From positions 5,146,001 to 5,210,000 of the forward strand of contig OX442316.1 in assembly GCA_949358305.1 (NCBI GenBank): a DNA stretch of 64,000 nucleotides, read 5' to 3'. Below the pieces are notes generated by a model. The model did not search any database. It worked only from the letters and a program-made list of their open reading frames with translations, and was not told where the DNA came from. Shown one piece after another: positions 1 to 14,610 of this stretch; within the stretch, counting starts at the first letter, position 1; every line of letters starts with the position of its first letter. Both the position numbers and the translations under genes were made by a program. The stretch is from Strigamia acuminata. Lineage: Eukaryota > Arthropoda > Chilopoda > Geophilomorpha > Linotaeniidae.

Positions 1-2760
1 TGCCGCCACCATGAGCCGATTTTTGAAACAATTCTATATTGAACCTAATAAACATTTATATTTATGTTAAAAATTACTATAAAAATCACAAATTGCTGCA
101 GAAAAAAAATTCTTAGTACAAAATTCAAAACGATTTTCTTAAAATCAGATTGTTTTCCTATAGATTGTTTATAGATACAATTCAATCCCCATTTTTTAAT
201 TTTTTTTTAATTTCCACATATTTTCATTATTTTGTTTAATGCAAACCATTTTTTATTATTAAGATAATCATGAAGTGGGCAAGGAAATTTTTAACGCGGA
301 AAATTCATGCACCAAAGAACCCAATTTGCAGCCAAGGTTTGAAAAGAAGATATGAACCATCAACTCGGCTATAAATCTGTCAACGAGTGTCGATTGCACT
401 TTTCTCCCCTCCTTCGAAGAACGGTTATCGAGAACAATTAATTGGATTACGTCAGTAACCACCATCTACCAATGGCAGTTGGCACCCGTGTTTACTTACA
501 CATTGGAACTTTTCTACTTTTACGACTCCAATTAGGTTTATTCGTACTGAACTGCTAAACTCCAATTACCGCATCCTTAACCTGCTGTTATATATATTTT
601 TAACACCAAATTTTATAAAAATCGAATATAAAACAAAAAATAGCAAATTTTTATAACTGAAATGCACCTGTAATTTACACGCTGGGTAAGTGTTCGAATA
701 AGTCATGAAAATTAAAAAGATTTCCTTTTTAATTTTCATTTTATAATAGTAAGGCACAGTTAATTAGGTATTCATGTATCTAATGTTATTTAAGGTGGGA
801 ATTACACCTGCACATTTAAACTCTAAAAATTACATCAAGTTGTCATAATTTTACGTGATTTCTTCGGTTGAAAAGAATTAATTTTGGTCGAAACGAGAGC
901 AAAATTGTGTTTTTTAATGCGCTAAACTGAAATCCACACAAATTTGGGTAAATCGTACCGAGATTACAAATTCTATATATTTGTATTGATTCATTTGACT
1001 TTATTTATATATTTGTATAAATATTTGTTATTATTTTCAAAATTACAAACGCTAAAGTGACATTTTTTAATCATTTAAAAGAGTTATTTCAAAGCCGCCC
1101 ACCATATCGCTCAAAAACTCACATTTTTATAAACGAATACGTCCAATAGTTTTTCTTCATATTATTATTATTATTTTAAATCCCTTTAATGTCTATACTG
1201 GGAACATCCATGGGTTGCCCGGTTTCATCAGAATTTCAAACCAAGATGCCGTAGTTGCAAGGCATTGCGAGCATATTATCCGAAACGAACCGGACACTCC
1301 AAAACACAATTCGGGCGTCTTAGCACGCATCTCCCTCGCTTTTGATGATGCCGGTCAATCGCTACCGTGATAACATTTGTGGACACTGTTGGACCACCAC
1401 CACAAGACCAGACAACCACTATTTACATTTACAATTCACCCACGTACCACCAAAAACACTCCAAACAGCAAATATCGACAACCGCAAATATCGACAACCG
1501 CGCAACATTTATCCACGAAACCAACAAAAAAAAACGCGAAAAACTCCAAAAACCACGACACAAACATCAAGTTGGACCGTGAACACAGTGAATAAAATCC
1601 CGAGCGAAACCGACGCAGGAGTAATGTGCAATTCGGTTCGGAGCGCACGGATTATTCAGATACGGCGTTTGTGGATTACATAATTCCGCTTTTTCTCGTT
1701 TAAAATCCTAATTCAAAGGGTTATTCAGTTTAAGGAATGGTGTTGGTACTTGTACCGACGTACCGAAGTTTCTTAACGACCAGAAAATTACACAGGTAAC
1801 GTTGACGAGTCATTTAATTAGTCGTTTGCGCCACTCGAATCGAGTTGCTCCGAGTTGGAGGTTGCTTGTTGTGTCCCTAATAACAGATGTGCCTTGCTCT
1901 TGTGAACTGCGATAAGAATGGCCCGTGCAAGTAGCACCTGATTTTGCAGTCTCTGCCTCTTGTAGGACAGTTTTCGAGCACCCACAGGTGCAAATTACAT
2001 GGTGAATTGAGTGTGGGTATACTTGCAGCCTCTCCTCGTTATTTCCACATCTGGTTGGAAAATATGGAATGCTGTACGAGTTTATTATTAAATAAGAGGT
2101 TTTGTCAAGTGGTTGTTGAGTACTCCGTATTTGTTTAAATGGCAGAAAGCGCATTGGAAAGGAGGTGTAAAAATGCCCAAATTGCTGTTCCAGGGACCCT
2201 TGAATTAAATTTTAATTTTTTTTTTGTATTTTTGGATTATTTTACGAATTAAACTTTATAAAATTAAATGACATACTGATATTTGAAGCTAGAATTCCAA
2301 TTTTTAGACCGATTTAAACCGATTTATATTTTTTTTTTAGATTTGGGAGTTTTGAGGGGAATATTTGAGTATTTCATGTTTTGGTATAATTGCGTTTATT
2401 AAGTTTTTTGTTCGTGTATATTTTTGTGTGTTTTGGTTGATCCTTACACCACAGGTTGTCGTCACTCATGTGTACGGCCAATCGAGTTGGGCCGCCGAGT
2501 AGCGAGTTAGTCATGTGATTTGGTGCACGCAAACGAGCCGTGCGATCCAATCCACGGTCAGAATTTGCCTCTTATTTACTTAACTGCACGAAATTAATAG
2601 AAAAGAGGTTGGTGCTCACGCCTCACTCGAACTATCGACATAAATTCACGGCAGGTACCTTTGATAAACTCACACTTTTCACACAGGTGCAATTCACTCA
2701 TTTCACAATTTTTTCTCAATTCCCTTTAATTTATTTTTAATCCAAATTTCTAATTTTTCA
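1..2760. other. 5' flank of RFX6, no gene recognised
   Basis: No convincing coding sequence. Short open frames at 1342-1683 and 1810-2154 overlap on both strands, lack recognisable domains and look like chance. A consensus acceptor (pyrimidines then TTTTCAG, ending at 2760) lies directly before the RFX6 start exon. An untranslated first exon of RFX6 therefore probably lies somewhere upstream, perhaps in the more GC-balanced stretch at about 2460-2560; this is inference. The stretch also contains a split dispersed repeat, listed separately. Confidence 0.5.
705..1141. repeat. dispersed repeat split by a 0.32 kb insertion
   Basis: Bases 705-762 and 1082-1141 together match one continuous stretch at about 53640-53750. 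Shared strings include ATAGTAAGGCACAGTTA and TTTCAAAGCCGCCC. In the 53.7 kb copy the halves are adjacent. Here 319 bp intervene, flanked on both sides by AGTTA (758-762 and 1082-1086), which looks like a 5-bp target duplication. The insert (about 763-1081) has no clear terminal inverted repeats and no coding capacity. Confidence 0.6.
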
Positions 2761-2769
2761 GTTCGGTAA

Positions 2770-6615
<3,846 letters not shown>

Positions 6616-6798
6616 TTCTGTACTGTATTGGTTATTTAATTTTACAATTTTATTATTTCCAAAAAGATAAAATATATATCTATTATAAATCATCCGAGTG
6701 ATAAAATGTTAAATTGGAATTGATAAGGTGGCATCAATAGATTGATTAGTGTATTTATTTATTGTAAACATTTTTGCTTATCTAAAGATAAGCTAATT

Positions 6799-6804
6799 AA
6801 TAAA
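6799..6804 (+). terminator. polyadenylation signal of the RFX6 gene
   Basis: AATAAA lies 184 bp after the RFX6 stop, in an AT-rich 3' flank with no other gene nearby. It is the first canonical hexamer in good position. Confidence 0.5.
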
Positions 6805-6929
6805 AGCTATAAATTCCCCACAAAAGTAACCAGGAAATCATTGAATAAATTTCAATACATTTCTAGTGGTTGAACAGTAGTAATTACTTCCTTACGTAAA
6901 TATACAAATAGGCTGTGCTGTATTTTGTT

Positions 6930-7005
6930 TTGCTGTTATTTACAATGGAGGTGGAAGCTCGCTCTGCTAGGGCCATGAAAAATAACACTTAACAAGTTGC
7001 AAACT
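6930..7005. repeat. dispersed repeat copy, second copy at 52.4 kb
   Basis: The string CTGTTATTTACAATGGAGG and the following GTGGAAG...GCCATGAAAAATAA recur at about 52438-52515, next to the damaged aquaporin. Both sites are non-coding. The element type is unknown. Its edges cannot be set from two copies. Confidence 0.55.
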
Positions 7006-7125
7006 TTTAATAAAATTTATCCAAATGTCATAAGGACATTTGGGATCACAACAGACCAAACACCATTTTTTTAAAAAAAAAATTTTGGAATTGAAGGTGC
7101 AATCAGAAAACAAACGGCCATTTGA

Positions 7126-7190
7126 TACAGTCGAAACTCCTTATAACGAATCGCAATATAACGAATTTATCGTTACAACGAATGGGTAAC
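7126..7190. mobile_element. possible pogo/Tigger-like element end
   Basis: The sequence CAGTCGAAACTCCTTATAAC followed by repeated ATAACGAA resembles the terminal repeats of pogo/Tigger-type elements (CAGTNGAACCTC...ATAACGAA), as known from that superfamily. No matching opposite end or transposase was seen within a few kb, so this would be a fragment. Confidence 0.3.
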
Positions 7191-7605
7191 AAGTAAATAA
7201 AAAAAACGATGTTTATTTAAAAAGGCTTTTATGCTGTATCCCTGCTGGCTTCACTGCAATGCACATTTTCAAATTTTCCACTGAATTTGCCAAAGGGTCG
7301 CCGGCTTCGATCACCCGAAACGAAACTTTTTCTTGATAAAATAAAAAAAAAACACATAGGCTTGTGCAGAATGCAAATTCCAATCAATTGAGCCTGATGG
7401 TTTCAGAATTTTTAAATTCCGTTTTAGTAACGAAAACATCAAAATTCGTATCAGGCAAACATTTTGGCATCCTTTAAACGGATTCCACCAAGTGGTGCTC
7501 CGGTTTGGTTACATTTTGCTGTAAATCAGCATTTTATCCCGTTTAACTACTTTTAATATTAATTTTATCATTTTATCATTTAATTTTTTCATCAGTTTTC
7601 ACTTT

Positions 7606-7606
7606 A

Positions 7607-7643
<37 letters not shown>

Positions 7644-7687
7644 AATTATAATTATTATTATTATTATTATTATTATTAATAATTATA

Positions 7688-7723
<36 letters not shown>

Positions 7724-7966
7724 ATTATTATAATTATTATAATTATTATAATTATTATAATTATTATAATTATTATAATTATTATAATTATTATAATTAT
7801 TATAATTATTATAATTATTATAATTATTATAATTATTATAATTATTATAATTATTATAATTATTATAATTATTATAATTATTATAATTATTATAATTATT
7901 ATAATTATTATAATTATTATAATTATTATAATTATTATAATTATTATAATTATTATAATTATTATA

Positions 7967-8008
<42 letters not shown>

Positions 8009-8009
8009 T
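7606..8009. repeat. ATT microsatellite with a 9-bp ATTATTATA core
   Basis: About 400 bp of pure AT. ATT trinucleotides at both ends flank a regular 9-bp ATTATTATA array at roughly 7727-7968. The open frames across it, rich in Asn and Tyr or Ile, are artefacts of the repeat. Confidence 0.95.
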
Positions 8010-8059
8010 AAAATAATAAATGTTGTTGCATTTATGTTCAGGTGTAGTGTGGGCGAGAG

Positions 8060-8156
8060 CTGTAGGCTTAACACTGCTAAATATCAACTGGAATTAGGAA
8101 ATCATCTGCGCAGAATATGATGCGCAGTATGAATTTGGCATCAAGATACCGGGCAC
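8060..8156. mobile_element. single end of the inverted-repeat MITE found whole at 29.7 kb
   Basis: The stretch with CATCAAGATACCGGGCACGA and ATCTGCGCAGAATATGATGC matches the terminal repeats of the element at 29674-29999. Only one arm is recognisable. The other side runs into the ATT microsatellite, so the copy is truncated or expanded beyond recognition. Confidence 0.55.
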
Positions 8157-8769
8157 GAACTGTAGTGATCTTATGGTTAAAAGCGCCACTGCCTTTCGCC
8201 TTTCTATTTCGAGAAATATGGTATTCAATAGGTGTGTTCAATTTTCAAAAGTCGAATTGACTTATTTGTCTGAAATGATTTCTCCAAACAGGATACGACG
8301 TTTTTTATACATTGTATCTCCGAGAAGTCAACTTGAAAGAATTCAAATAAGAGGATTAAGATTAACTGAAATTGAAATCACTTGCTTGACTTCTAGAACT
8401 GACTTCGTATCTCTTCTGCACATGCTATTGGCTATTGTTATTATATTTACATGTTGTAGTTTTTAGTGTGTTCAATCGAGAATTCACTTCTTTAAGACAC
8501 TTTGTGTTTTGACGTTTGAATGCACCTACAGTATCAAGGCCGGTAATAGCTGTTATGCAGGGCAGCATTGCAAGTTTCTCAAACCGGCCCTGGTCGTTGT
8601 TTACCATTTACCTTACAAGCCGTTCTATGAGGACATAATTTACCAAATCCTAAAGGAGGAGAAATTTTCCTAAGTAAAGTAACTACGTCCAAATGCTTGA
8701 TCCGACCCCTGTGTTTTTGTAAAAGTCAAAATTTTTGTAAAAGTCAAAATTTTCAATTTGATTTCGTAC

Positions 8770-10460
8770 TTTGCATCAGGATCGTATTCGGACCATAGAC
8801 GAACGAATTCGTCCAAATGATGTGGTCCTAAAATGGACCAATCACGTGTTAGATAATCAAAATTGTCCATGATGACAGCTACGAATAAATTAATGATCTG
8901 AAAAGGAAGAAGCCTAGTCAGATTTGTTTCCATTGCTGCTATTCAGTGATTAAATGCCACAAGGATCTGCCAGAATTATGCCAGAATGCCAAAATTAAGG
9001 TGCAATGTATTGCCATGTTTTCTGAAATGCATTTTTGCGAGCTATTGGTTTACAAACGGCAATTCATTTTGTAAATTGTGTTATGAAATGCATTATTTAA
9101 CGTACAAATAATCAAGGTCGAACGACAAGTATATAAAGTTCCGTCATCAGAGATTAAAATGGCGGTTCCAGTCTGGATTTAGCACTGTTGGGACACATTA
9201 TGACGTCACAAAGTGCTCCTAATATTGACTTCACATAGGCAAATACATAAATGTTGTTACATGCAAAGCATTTACATCAATTTTGCACTTTTTAAACTGA
9301 TTTGTATTGATCTTGCACATTTCAAACTGATTTCTATCAATTTTGCACATTTCAAAAAAAATTTTGCACTTTTTTAACAGATTTGTCTCAATTTTATCAA
9401 ATTTTACAACACTTTTTTCAGCAAAAACAAAGACCTGACAGAATACGCGGAACAATACCAAAATAATAATCGCGCACTTTGTGACGTCACAATAATTAAC
9501 CAATCACAGAAAACTCCCTGATGACGATTCTCGTTCGACCTTGCAAATAATATACTTAACTCCGCGAATTGCTAAAGATTGTGGAATGCATTAATAAGTG
9601 CAAAGCAATATATTGTAAAAAATATTTTCTAAGCATTCCCAAGTGTGGCAGTTAATCGCTGAAATACGGATAAGTTGCTTGAATTACCAAAAAAGAACAC
9701 AAAATGTAGAAGGAAATGAAGTAAGGCATGGCAAAATCGGTGCCGCATATATGTTCGGCATTTTCTTCCGAGTCCTTGTCGCATTTTGCCGATTGAGTGT
9801 TAGAACAGGCCAACATGATTTCTTGCCACGCCTCACCTGTTGCTGACCTAAATAGAACTAGGACGGCTTGGGGAAATGTTTGAAAATTGTTGTTACGTGT
9901 TATGTGAGAGTCGTTGTTAATGGCTATTTTGCCAAAAGTCTGAAAAAATCAAATTAGTCGACTCAAAAGCTAGAAAAGTGTCCCCGATGCCGTCCTGTCT
10001 CCTTACCTGCATTCCTATGACTGCATAGATGAAGAAAAGAAGAACAATGAGGAGAGCTACATACGGCAATGCCTTTTTGTAAAAGAAACAAAGAGGATAA
10101 AATCATGCCGTTTGATCGTACAAATAAACGCATTGTTTTCATACCTGAAATGATTTGATGAAAGTCCATAACAGCGTACGAATCCCTTCTCCTCTACTGA
10201 GAAGTTTGACTAAACGCATCACACGGAACAGACGGAAAAAACTAACGCTGACCATCCCACTCGTCTAAGTGAACGAACCAAACAAGAAATGATTTAGATT
10301 TAATTGCATTTTCAATGTTGTGCTCTGCTAAGCCTACCTTTTGAATTACTCGTCCTTCGTCATCGTAAGCTTTTTCACCCATTTCTGATAAGACTATATC
10401 AATGAAACTACCTAAAACTATGATAAAATCGAACACATTCCACGCATCTCCAAAATAATT
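8770..10460 (-). CDS. L-type voltage-gated calcium channel alpha-1, repeat IV fragment, 6 exons
   Basis: Six minus-strand exons join in frame with GT-AG borders: 10460-10338, 10264-10145, 10072-10007, 9939-9688, 8897-8770, with the 9939-9688 exon covering both pore and S6 start. That is five separable blocks plus the split S6 junction at 9688/8897. They read S3 of repeat IV ([19 protein letters not shown]), the S4 voltage sensor ([19 protein letters not shown], Arg/Lys every third residue), S5 ([20 protein letters not shown]), the pore loop with selectivity glutamate ([14 protein letters not shown]), S6 and the proximal C-terminus ([19 protein letters not shown]). S4 and S5 wording fits CaV1 rather than CaV2. 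No exon for repeats I-III or the distal tail is visible. This is either a gene with very long introns, a duplicated fragment, or an assembly piece. Nothing in the exons is broken. Confidence 0.85.
9113..9543. mobile_element. 431-bp hAT-like MITE in a calcium-channel intron
   Basis: Terminal inverted repeats start CAAGGTCGAACGA at both ends, and an inner inverted match contains TGACGTCACAAAGTGC. The element is flanked by perfect 8-bp direct repeats CAAATAAT (9105-9112 and 9544-9551), the target duplication length of hAT elements. The middle holds three to four diverged copies of a roughly 33-bp unit built on TTTTGCACATTTCAAACTGA. It has no transposase. Confidence 0.85.
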
Positions 10461-10545
10461 CTGCAAGAAAAGGACATAAAAGATCGATTTTTAATTTTTA
10501 TTAACCGATTAAACCTACTTCTAGCTTCAGACTGTGTCATGTTCA

Positions 10546-10558
10546 CCCCCCCCCCCCC
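10546..10558. repeat. 13-bp poly-C run
   Basis: Thirteen consecutive C residues lie 86 bp upstream (minus strand) of the first recognised calcium-channel exon, in a stretch where the preceding exon of that gene is absent. Homopolymers of this kind are common at collapsed or joined assembly positions. Confidence 0.8.
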
Positions 10559-10997
10559 AGTGCAATTAATTAAATCAAATCACGCACTATAACCTGCGGG
10601 GGCGCACATCTAGCGCGACACAATCTAGCGCGACAATACGTTACAATACGTCGTTAGCCCTTCTTAGGAATTAAACCTAAAATATACGTAGTCGCAGTTT
10701 CAAAAGTCGCGGGGTTTTTCAATACGGTAGCAAGCAGCCAATCACAATTTATTTCGTTCAGTGTGAACACAGTGCGAAGCTAGGTTGACACGATACGACG
10801 CGACACATACCTTAAATCGAAAGGCCATTAATTTTAAAAGGAATTCTAAATGTGGGTGCAATCGAGTGGCTTAACTCACTTTCGTTGCTTGTTTGATGCA
10901 TTTTGCATCATACGAGCAAGTAAAGTCGGTTAAGTCGTTTGAATGTAGACGATATAAGTCGAAAGTGATGCAATATAAACTGAAATTTTGATTTTAG

Positions 10998-12576
10998 AAT
11001 CAAGAACCAATAATTGCTGAAATTGCAAAATTCTTAAACAAGCCGTTGACTGAGGCGCAGATTAAAGCCATTGCACAACACTGCAATTTTGATTCCATGA
11101 AATCCAACGCGGGTGCCAACAAGGCGAATTGGAACGAACAAGGGTTCCTCGCGGGATAAACTAATCGGCAGCTGTCAATCGTCAGCTGTCAGCTGTCAGC
11201 TGGCAGCTGGCAGCTGACGAATCGGATTATGTCGCTAATCCGCAAAAAACGCCGAAACTAATCGGCAGCTGGCAGCTGTCAATCGTCAGCTGCCGCCGAT
11301 TTTTGGCTCCGATTTTCGACCGTCAGCTGCGCCGGTTTTTGGCCGACAGCTGCCGGTAGCTGCGTCGGTTTTAGACCGGCAGCTGCGCTGGTTTTGACCG
11401 GCAGCTGGGCCGGTTTTGGGCCGGCAGCTGCGTCGGTTTTCGATCGTCAGTTGCCGGCAATTTTCGATCGTCAGCTGCCGCTGATTTTTGACGTACAGCT
11501 GACAAATTTTGGTCGGCAGCTGCGCTGGTTTTGACCGGCAGCTGGGCCGGTTTTGACCGGCAGCTGCGCCGGTTTTTGGCCGGCAGCTGACGATTTTTCA
11601 CCGGCAGCTGCCACGATTTTTGGCGGACTAATGCGCCGATTTTTGGCCGACAGCTGCCGCCGGTTTTTGACGTACAGCTGACGATTTTTGAATTTGATGG
11701 CAGCATTTTCGATCGTGTATTTGACCGGCAGCTGCGCCGGTTTTAGATCGGCAGCTGCGTCGATTTTTGACCGGCAGTTGCGACGATTTTTGACCGTCAG
11801 CTGCTGGTTTTCGACCGTCAGCGCTATGAAATACACATGAAATACACGTGAAATACTACAAAATATGAAATGAAATACTACAAATAAATATGAATATAAA
11901 TATATATGAATATAAATGAATATAAATGAATACAAATGAATACAAATATAAATTAATAAATATAAATGAAATAAATACTACAAATGAAATGAAATACTAC
12001 AAATGAAATGAAATACTGTCGGGCCAAAATCGCCGGCCAAAAATCGTCAGCTGTACGTCAAAAATCGCCGGCAGCTGACGATCGAAAACCGGCGCAGCTG
12101 CCGGCCCAAAACCGGCCCAGCTGCCGGTCAAAACCAGCGCAGCTGCCGGTCTAAAACCGACGCAGCTGCCGGCCCAAAACCGGCGCAGCTGACGGTCGAA
12201 AATCGGAGCCAAAAATCGGCGGCAGCTGACGATTGACAGCTGCCAGCTGCCGATTAGTTTCGGCGTTTTTTGCGGATTAGCGACATAATCCGATTCGTCA
12301 GCTGCCAGCTGCCAGCTGACAGCTGACAGCTGACGATTGACAGCTGCCGATTAGTCCATCCCTTCCTCGCGAACAAGGAATTCAAATTCATGAGAAAGGG
12401 TTAAAACACACAAAACACGAGAAATAATAATGGTGGAGAATTTTTTAATATTTCTTTTCATCTTTTTAGGAATTGTTGGAGATTGGAAAAATCACATGAG
12501 CCCGGAATTAATTGCGAAGTACGATCAATGGATTAGCGATCAGTGTGCTGGATCCGATGTCAAAGATATTTTGTAA
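10998..12576 (+). pseudogene. cytosolic sulfotransferase 3' exons, interrupted by a transposon
   Basis: Two terminal exons of a SULT1-type sulfotransferase, which transfers sulfate from PAPS to small hydroxyl substrates. The first exon is 10998-11152 plus 12371-12399 with a transposon between. Removing the insert and one target repeat restores a continuous frame ending in phase 1, matching the next exon at 12470-12576. Visible motifs: FLNKPLTEAQIKAIA, then the PAPS-binding signature RKG-IVGDWKN across the intron, and a normal C-terminus ending DVKDIL. As it stands the frame meets a stop just inside the element. The upstream catalytic exons are not found within the window. So this is a gene fragment, or the end of a gene with a distant 5' part, with a recent insertion. 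Confidence 0.85.
11153..12362. mobile_element. 1210-bp foldback element with 8-bp target duplication
   Basis: Both ends begin GGGATRRACTAATCGGCAG and continue as near-perfect inverted repeats for about 200 bp, including ATTATGTCGCTAATCCGC. Flanking 8-bp direct repeats TTCCTCGC occur at 11145-11152 and 12363-12370. The interior is dominated by repeated CAGCTG-containing units (GGCAGCTGCGCCGGTTTT), themselves inverted about the AT-rich centre at 11830-12010. No transposase is encoded. The 8-bp duplication suggests mobilisation by a hAT or similar transposase supplied elsewhere (inference). Confidence 0.92.
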
Positions 12577-12650
12577 CGTGGACGTGTAACCAAAAAATTA
12601 TCAATCAACAATTCAACGTCAATGTAGTGTAAATGAAATAGGAGTTTGAA

Positions 12651-12656
12651 AATAAA
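12651..12656 (+). terminator. polyadenylation signal of the sulfotransferase
   Basis: AATAAA lies 75 bp after the sulfotransferase TAA, a normal distance for a short 3' UTR. It supports these exons having come from a true gene end. Confidence 0.55.
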
Positions 12657-12665
12657 TTGTCCTAC

Positions 12666-12754
12666 CTTGAACATCACGAAGCGAGACAGTCGCCATTTGC
12701 ATCTTGGAAAGCGGAACCGCCGAGCTTTTGTAATCTTTGTTGAATATAAATTAT
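12666..12754 (-). CDS. possible minus-strand exon upstream of the calcium-channel exons
   Basis: An 89-bp open stretch bounded by a strong acceptor (TTTTGCAG) and a strong donor (CAAG/GTAGGAC). Its end phase is compatible with the 10460 channel exon. The predicted residues are basic and aromatic (KARRFRFPRCKWRLSRFVMF). They do not match the S1-S2 segment that should precede repeat IV S3, so membership in the channel gene is doubtful and it could be chance. Confidence 0.2.
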
Positions 12755-13780
12755 CTGCAAAATATTAAATATATAAATCAGTAACCGCTGCATACACACA
12801 CAAAAAAAAAGAAGGAAGAAAGAAATCAAACTATTTTTGCAAGAAAATATGATTTACATGGGTTTCACGCTTTTCTTGTTGCTTAAGCATCGTTGTTGGC
12901 GGCACCCCGTGTTAATTTTTCGCATTAGCACCAGGAGTATGTAATGCAAAAACATTTAAATTGTTTGCATTTGTTTTCGTTAGTGATTTTTCCCAGTTGA
13001 TAAAAAACTAACTACAAAATTCCAAAATGGTCAATTTACAACAGATGGTATAATCTGTGGCTGTGGTATAATGGTGGAATATAATAGTAGACTCCAGGAG
13101 CACTACTCACGCCTGGTTGGAGTTGTCATAGTTGGAACTGCAACGTATGGACGAATTTTTGATTTTATACCTGGGTTATGATTAGGAGTATTTTTCTCAA
13201 TGAGCAGATCATAATTAATTAATTAATTCCGTCTTTAATTCCGCATCAATTGTGTCAATTCATTTTTGGGCTCTGTAATTGTCGCTTACGGTCGAAATAA
13301 AGCATAATTTTCTTCGTTCGGAGTGTTTTCTTCTTTGTTTTTTTTCCTCATGGCTCTAAAAAAATTAATAAATCTCAGTTAAATCACCAAAATTTAATAT
13401 TCCAAATTTTAAAAAATGTGTATATTTTTATACCTTCCGCCATTTTGGCCTCGTTTCGGTGCGTTGACGCCGGCGCTTAAATTCGTTAATTCGTAATTTA
13501 GATACAGATTTTAATCTTGGATTAAACCAAACTTTGAAAAAAATAAATAATAAGAAGAAATTAAAACTTTTTTCTTCGTTGAGGCCATGGGCACCGTGAT
13601 CGAAGTTGGCGGAATTTTACCGGAAGTCCGCTTGGAAACTAGGAACGAGGTTGCATTGTGGGTAGAAGAATGGTGAAACGTCATGGCCGGCAAGCTCTCA
13701 CATTGGTCGTTATTTTTACAACAACAATCTGTGGCCATCCGCCTCCATTGGATAGGAACTGAAGTTTTCGCATCGCAAAA

Positions 13781-13960
13781 ATGCATTTGGGTGAGTAAAT
13801 TTGTCAAAATTAACAATTTGCGGCCGAATAAATTAAAAATTCGCACATATTTATTTTTTTAGATATTGCACGCTACAAGTTGTTTCACCCGCACAACCAT
13901 GTTTTATATTCCAAGCGTCGATGCAGAAACCAAAACACCAAAACACGACTAACCACATGA
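13781..13960 (+). CDS. possible 35-aa two-exon small ORF
   Basis: ATG at 13781, a good donor (TTTGG/GTGAGT at 13791), a pyrimidine-rich acceptor ending at 13862, and a stop at 13958-13960. The two pieces sum in frame to 35 residues containing ARYKLFHPHNHVLYSKRR. I do not recognise it. Splice signals are good but the ORF is short enough to be chance. The remaining sequence around it, about 12.76-14.25 kb, shows nothing else I can support. Confidence 0.2.
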
Positions 13961-14389
13961 ATTATTATTGTTTTGAATGTTTTATTTCTTGATAATCGTT
14001 GCCACAAGTTTTGTCAAACATTTTTATCGTTTACATCCAAATGAAAATGTTTGCTAATTTTATTTCCTTGTCTGTTCCGAACAGCATGCAATTCAAATCC
14101 ACGCGCACGTACATTCTTCTCCAATAGTCGACTGGTGACTGGGGAATTAAAAAGAAATTGTCCTGATTAAATTTAAGGCTAGGCATTAGAATTAGATTTC
14201 GGCAAGTGCAGGAAAAACCAGGCTAATTCTTTCAAACTCATTGACAACTGGTTCAGCCCAGGAGGAACAACCCTCACCATGGGGCCCCCGCTGTGTCCTT
14301 TTGCAATCAGGGCGAAAGCAATTTACCTGTGTTATTTCTTGCATTTGTCCGTGAGCTGGGGGGTCGTCGCGAAGGGGAAGGCTTCTTTA

Positions 14390-14610
14390 GGGACATGCTT
14401 CCAGTTGAGGGCCCTGCCGCGGACATGGCCTAGTCCCGGTGGGTGCATTCCCTTGGTTCGTTCATGTTTACGGGGAGTCAAGCTTAGTCAGGGTGGCTTT
14501 TCGGGATGTGCTTCCAGTTGAGGGCCCTGCTTTGGACGGGCATGTTGACGGTGGCGGGCATGACGGGGCCGTGGGTGCATTCCCTTGGTTCGTTCACATT
14601 TCGGGGAGTT
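14390..14610. repeat. GC-rich imperfect tandem duplication
   Basis: The blocks TGCTTCCAGTTGAGGGCCCT (14396 and 14509) and GTGGGTGCATTCCCTTGGTT (14439 and 14571) each occur twice in the same order. They define two copies of a unit of about 115-130 bp in an unusually GC-rich island (14.26-14.72 kb). Open frames cross it on both strands but show no known domain. 14.76-15.1 kb is featureless AT-rich DNA. Confidence 0.7.

Noticed and set aside
1342-2154. Several 60-114 aa frames upstream of RFX6.
   Set aside because: They overlap on both strands and show no family features. The region is better read as 5' flank or UTR.
7676-8074. 132-aa Asn/Tyr-rich frame.
   Set aside because: Translation of an ATT/ATTATTATA microsatellite.
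12666-12754. Treating this exon-like stretch as the missing S1-S2 part of the calcium channel.
   Set aside because: The residues do not resemble S1-S2, which should be two hydrophobic helices. It is kept only as a low-confidence exon candidate.
13266-13535. Minus-strand basic exons that could join as ...RRRQRTETRPKWRK + SHEEKKQRRKHSERRK.
   Set aside because: The junction is plausible, but no start exon joins in phase and the composition is low complexity, so chance cannot be excluded.
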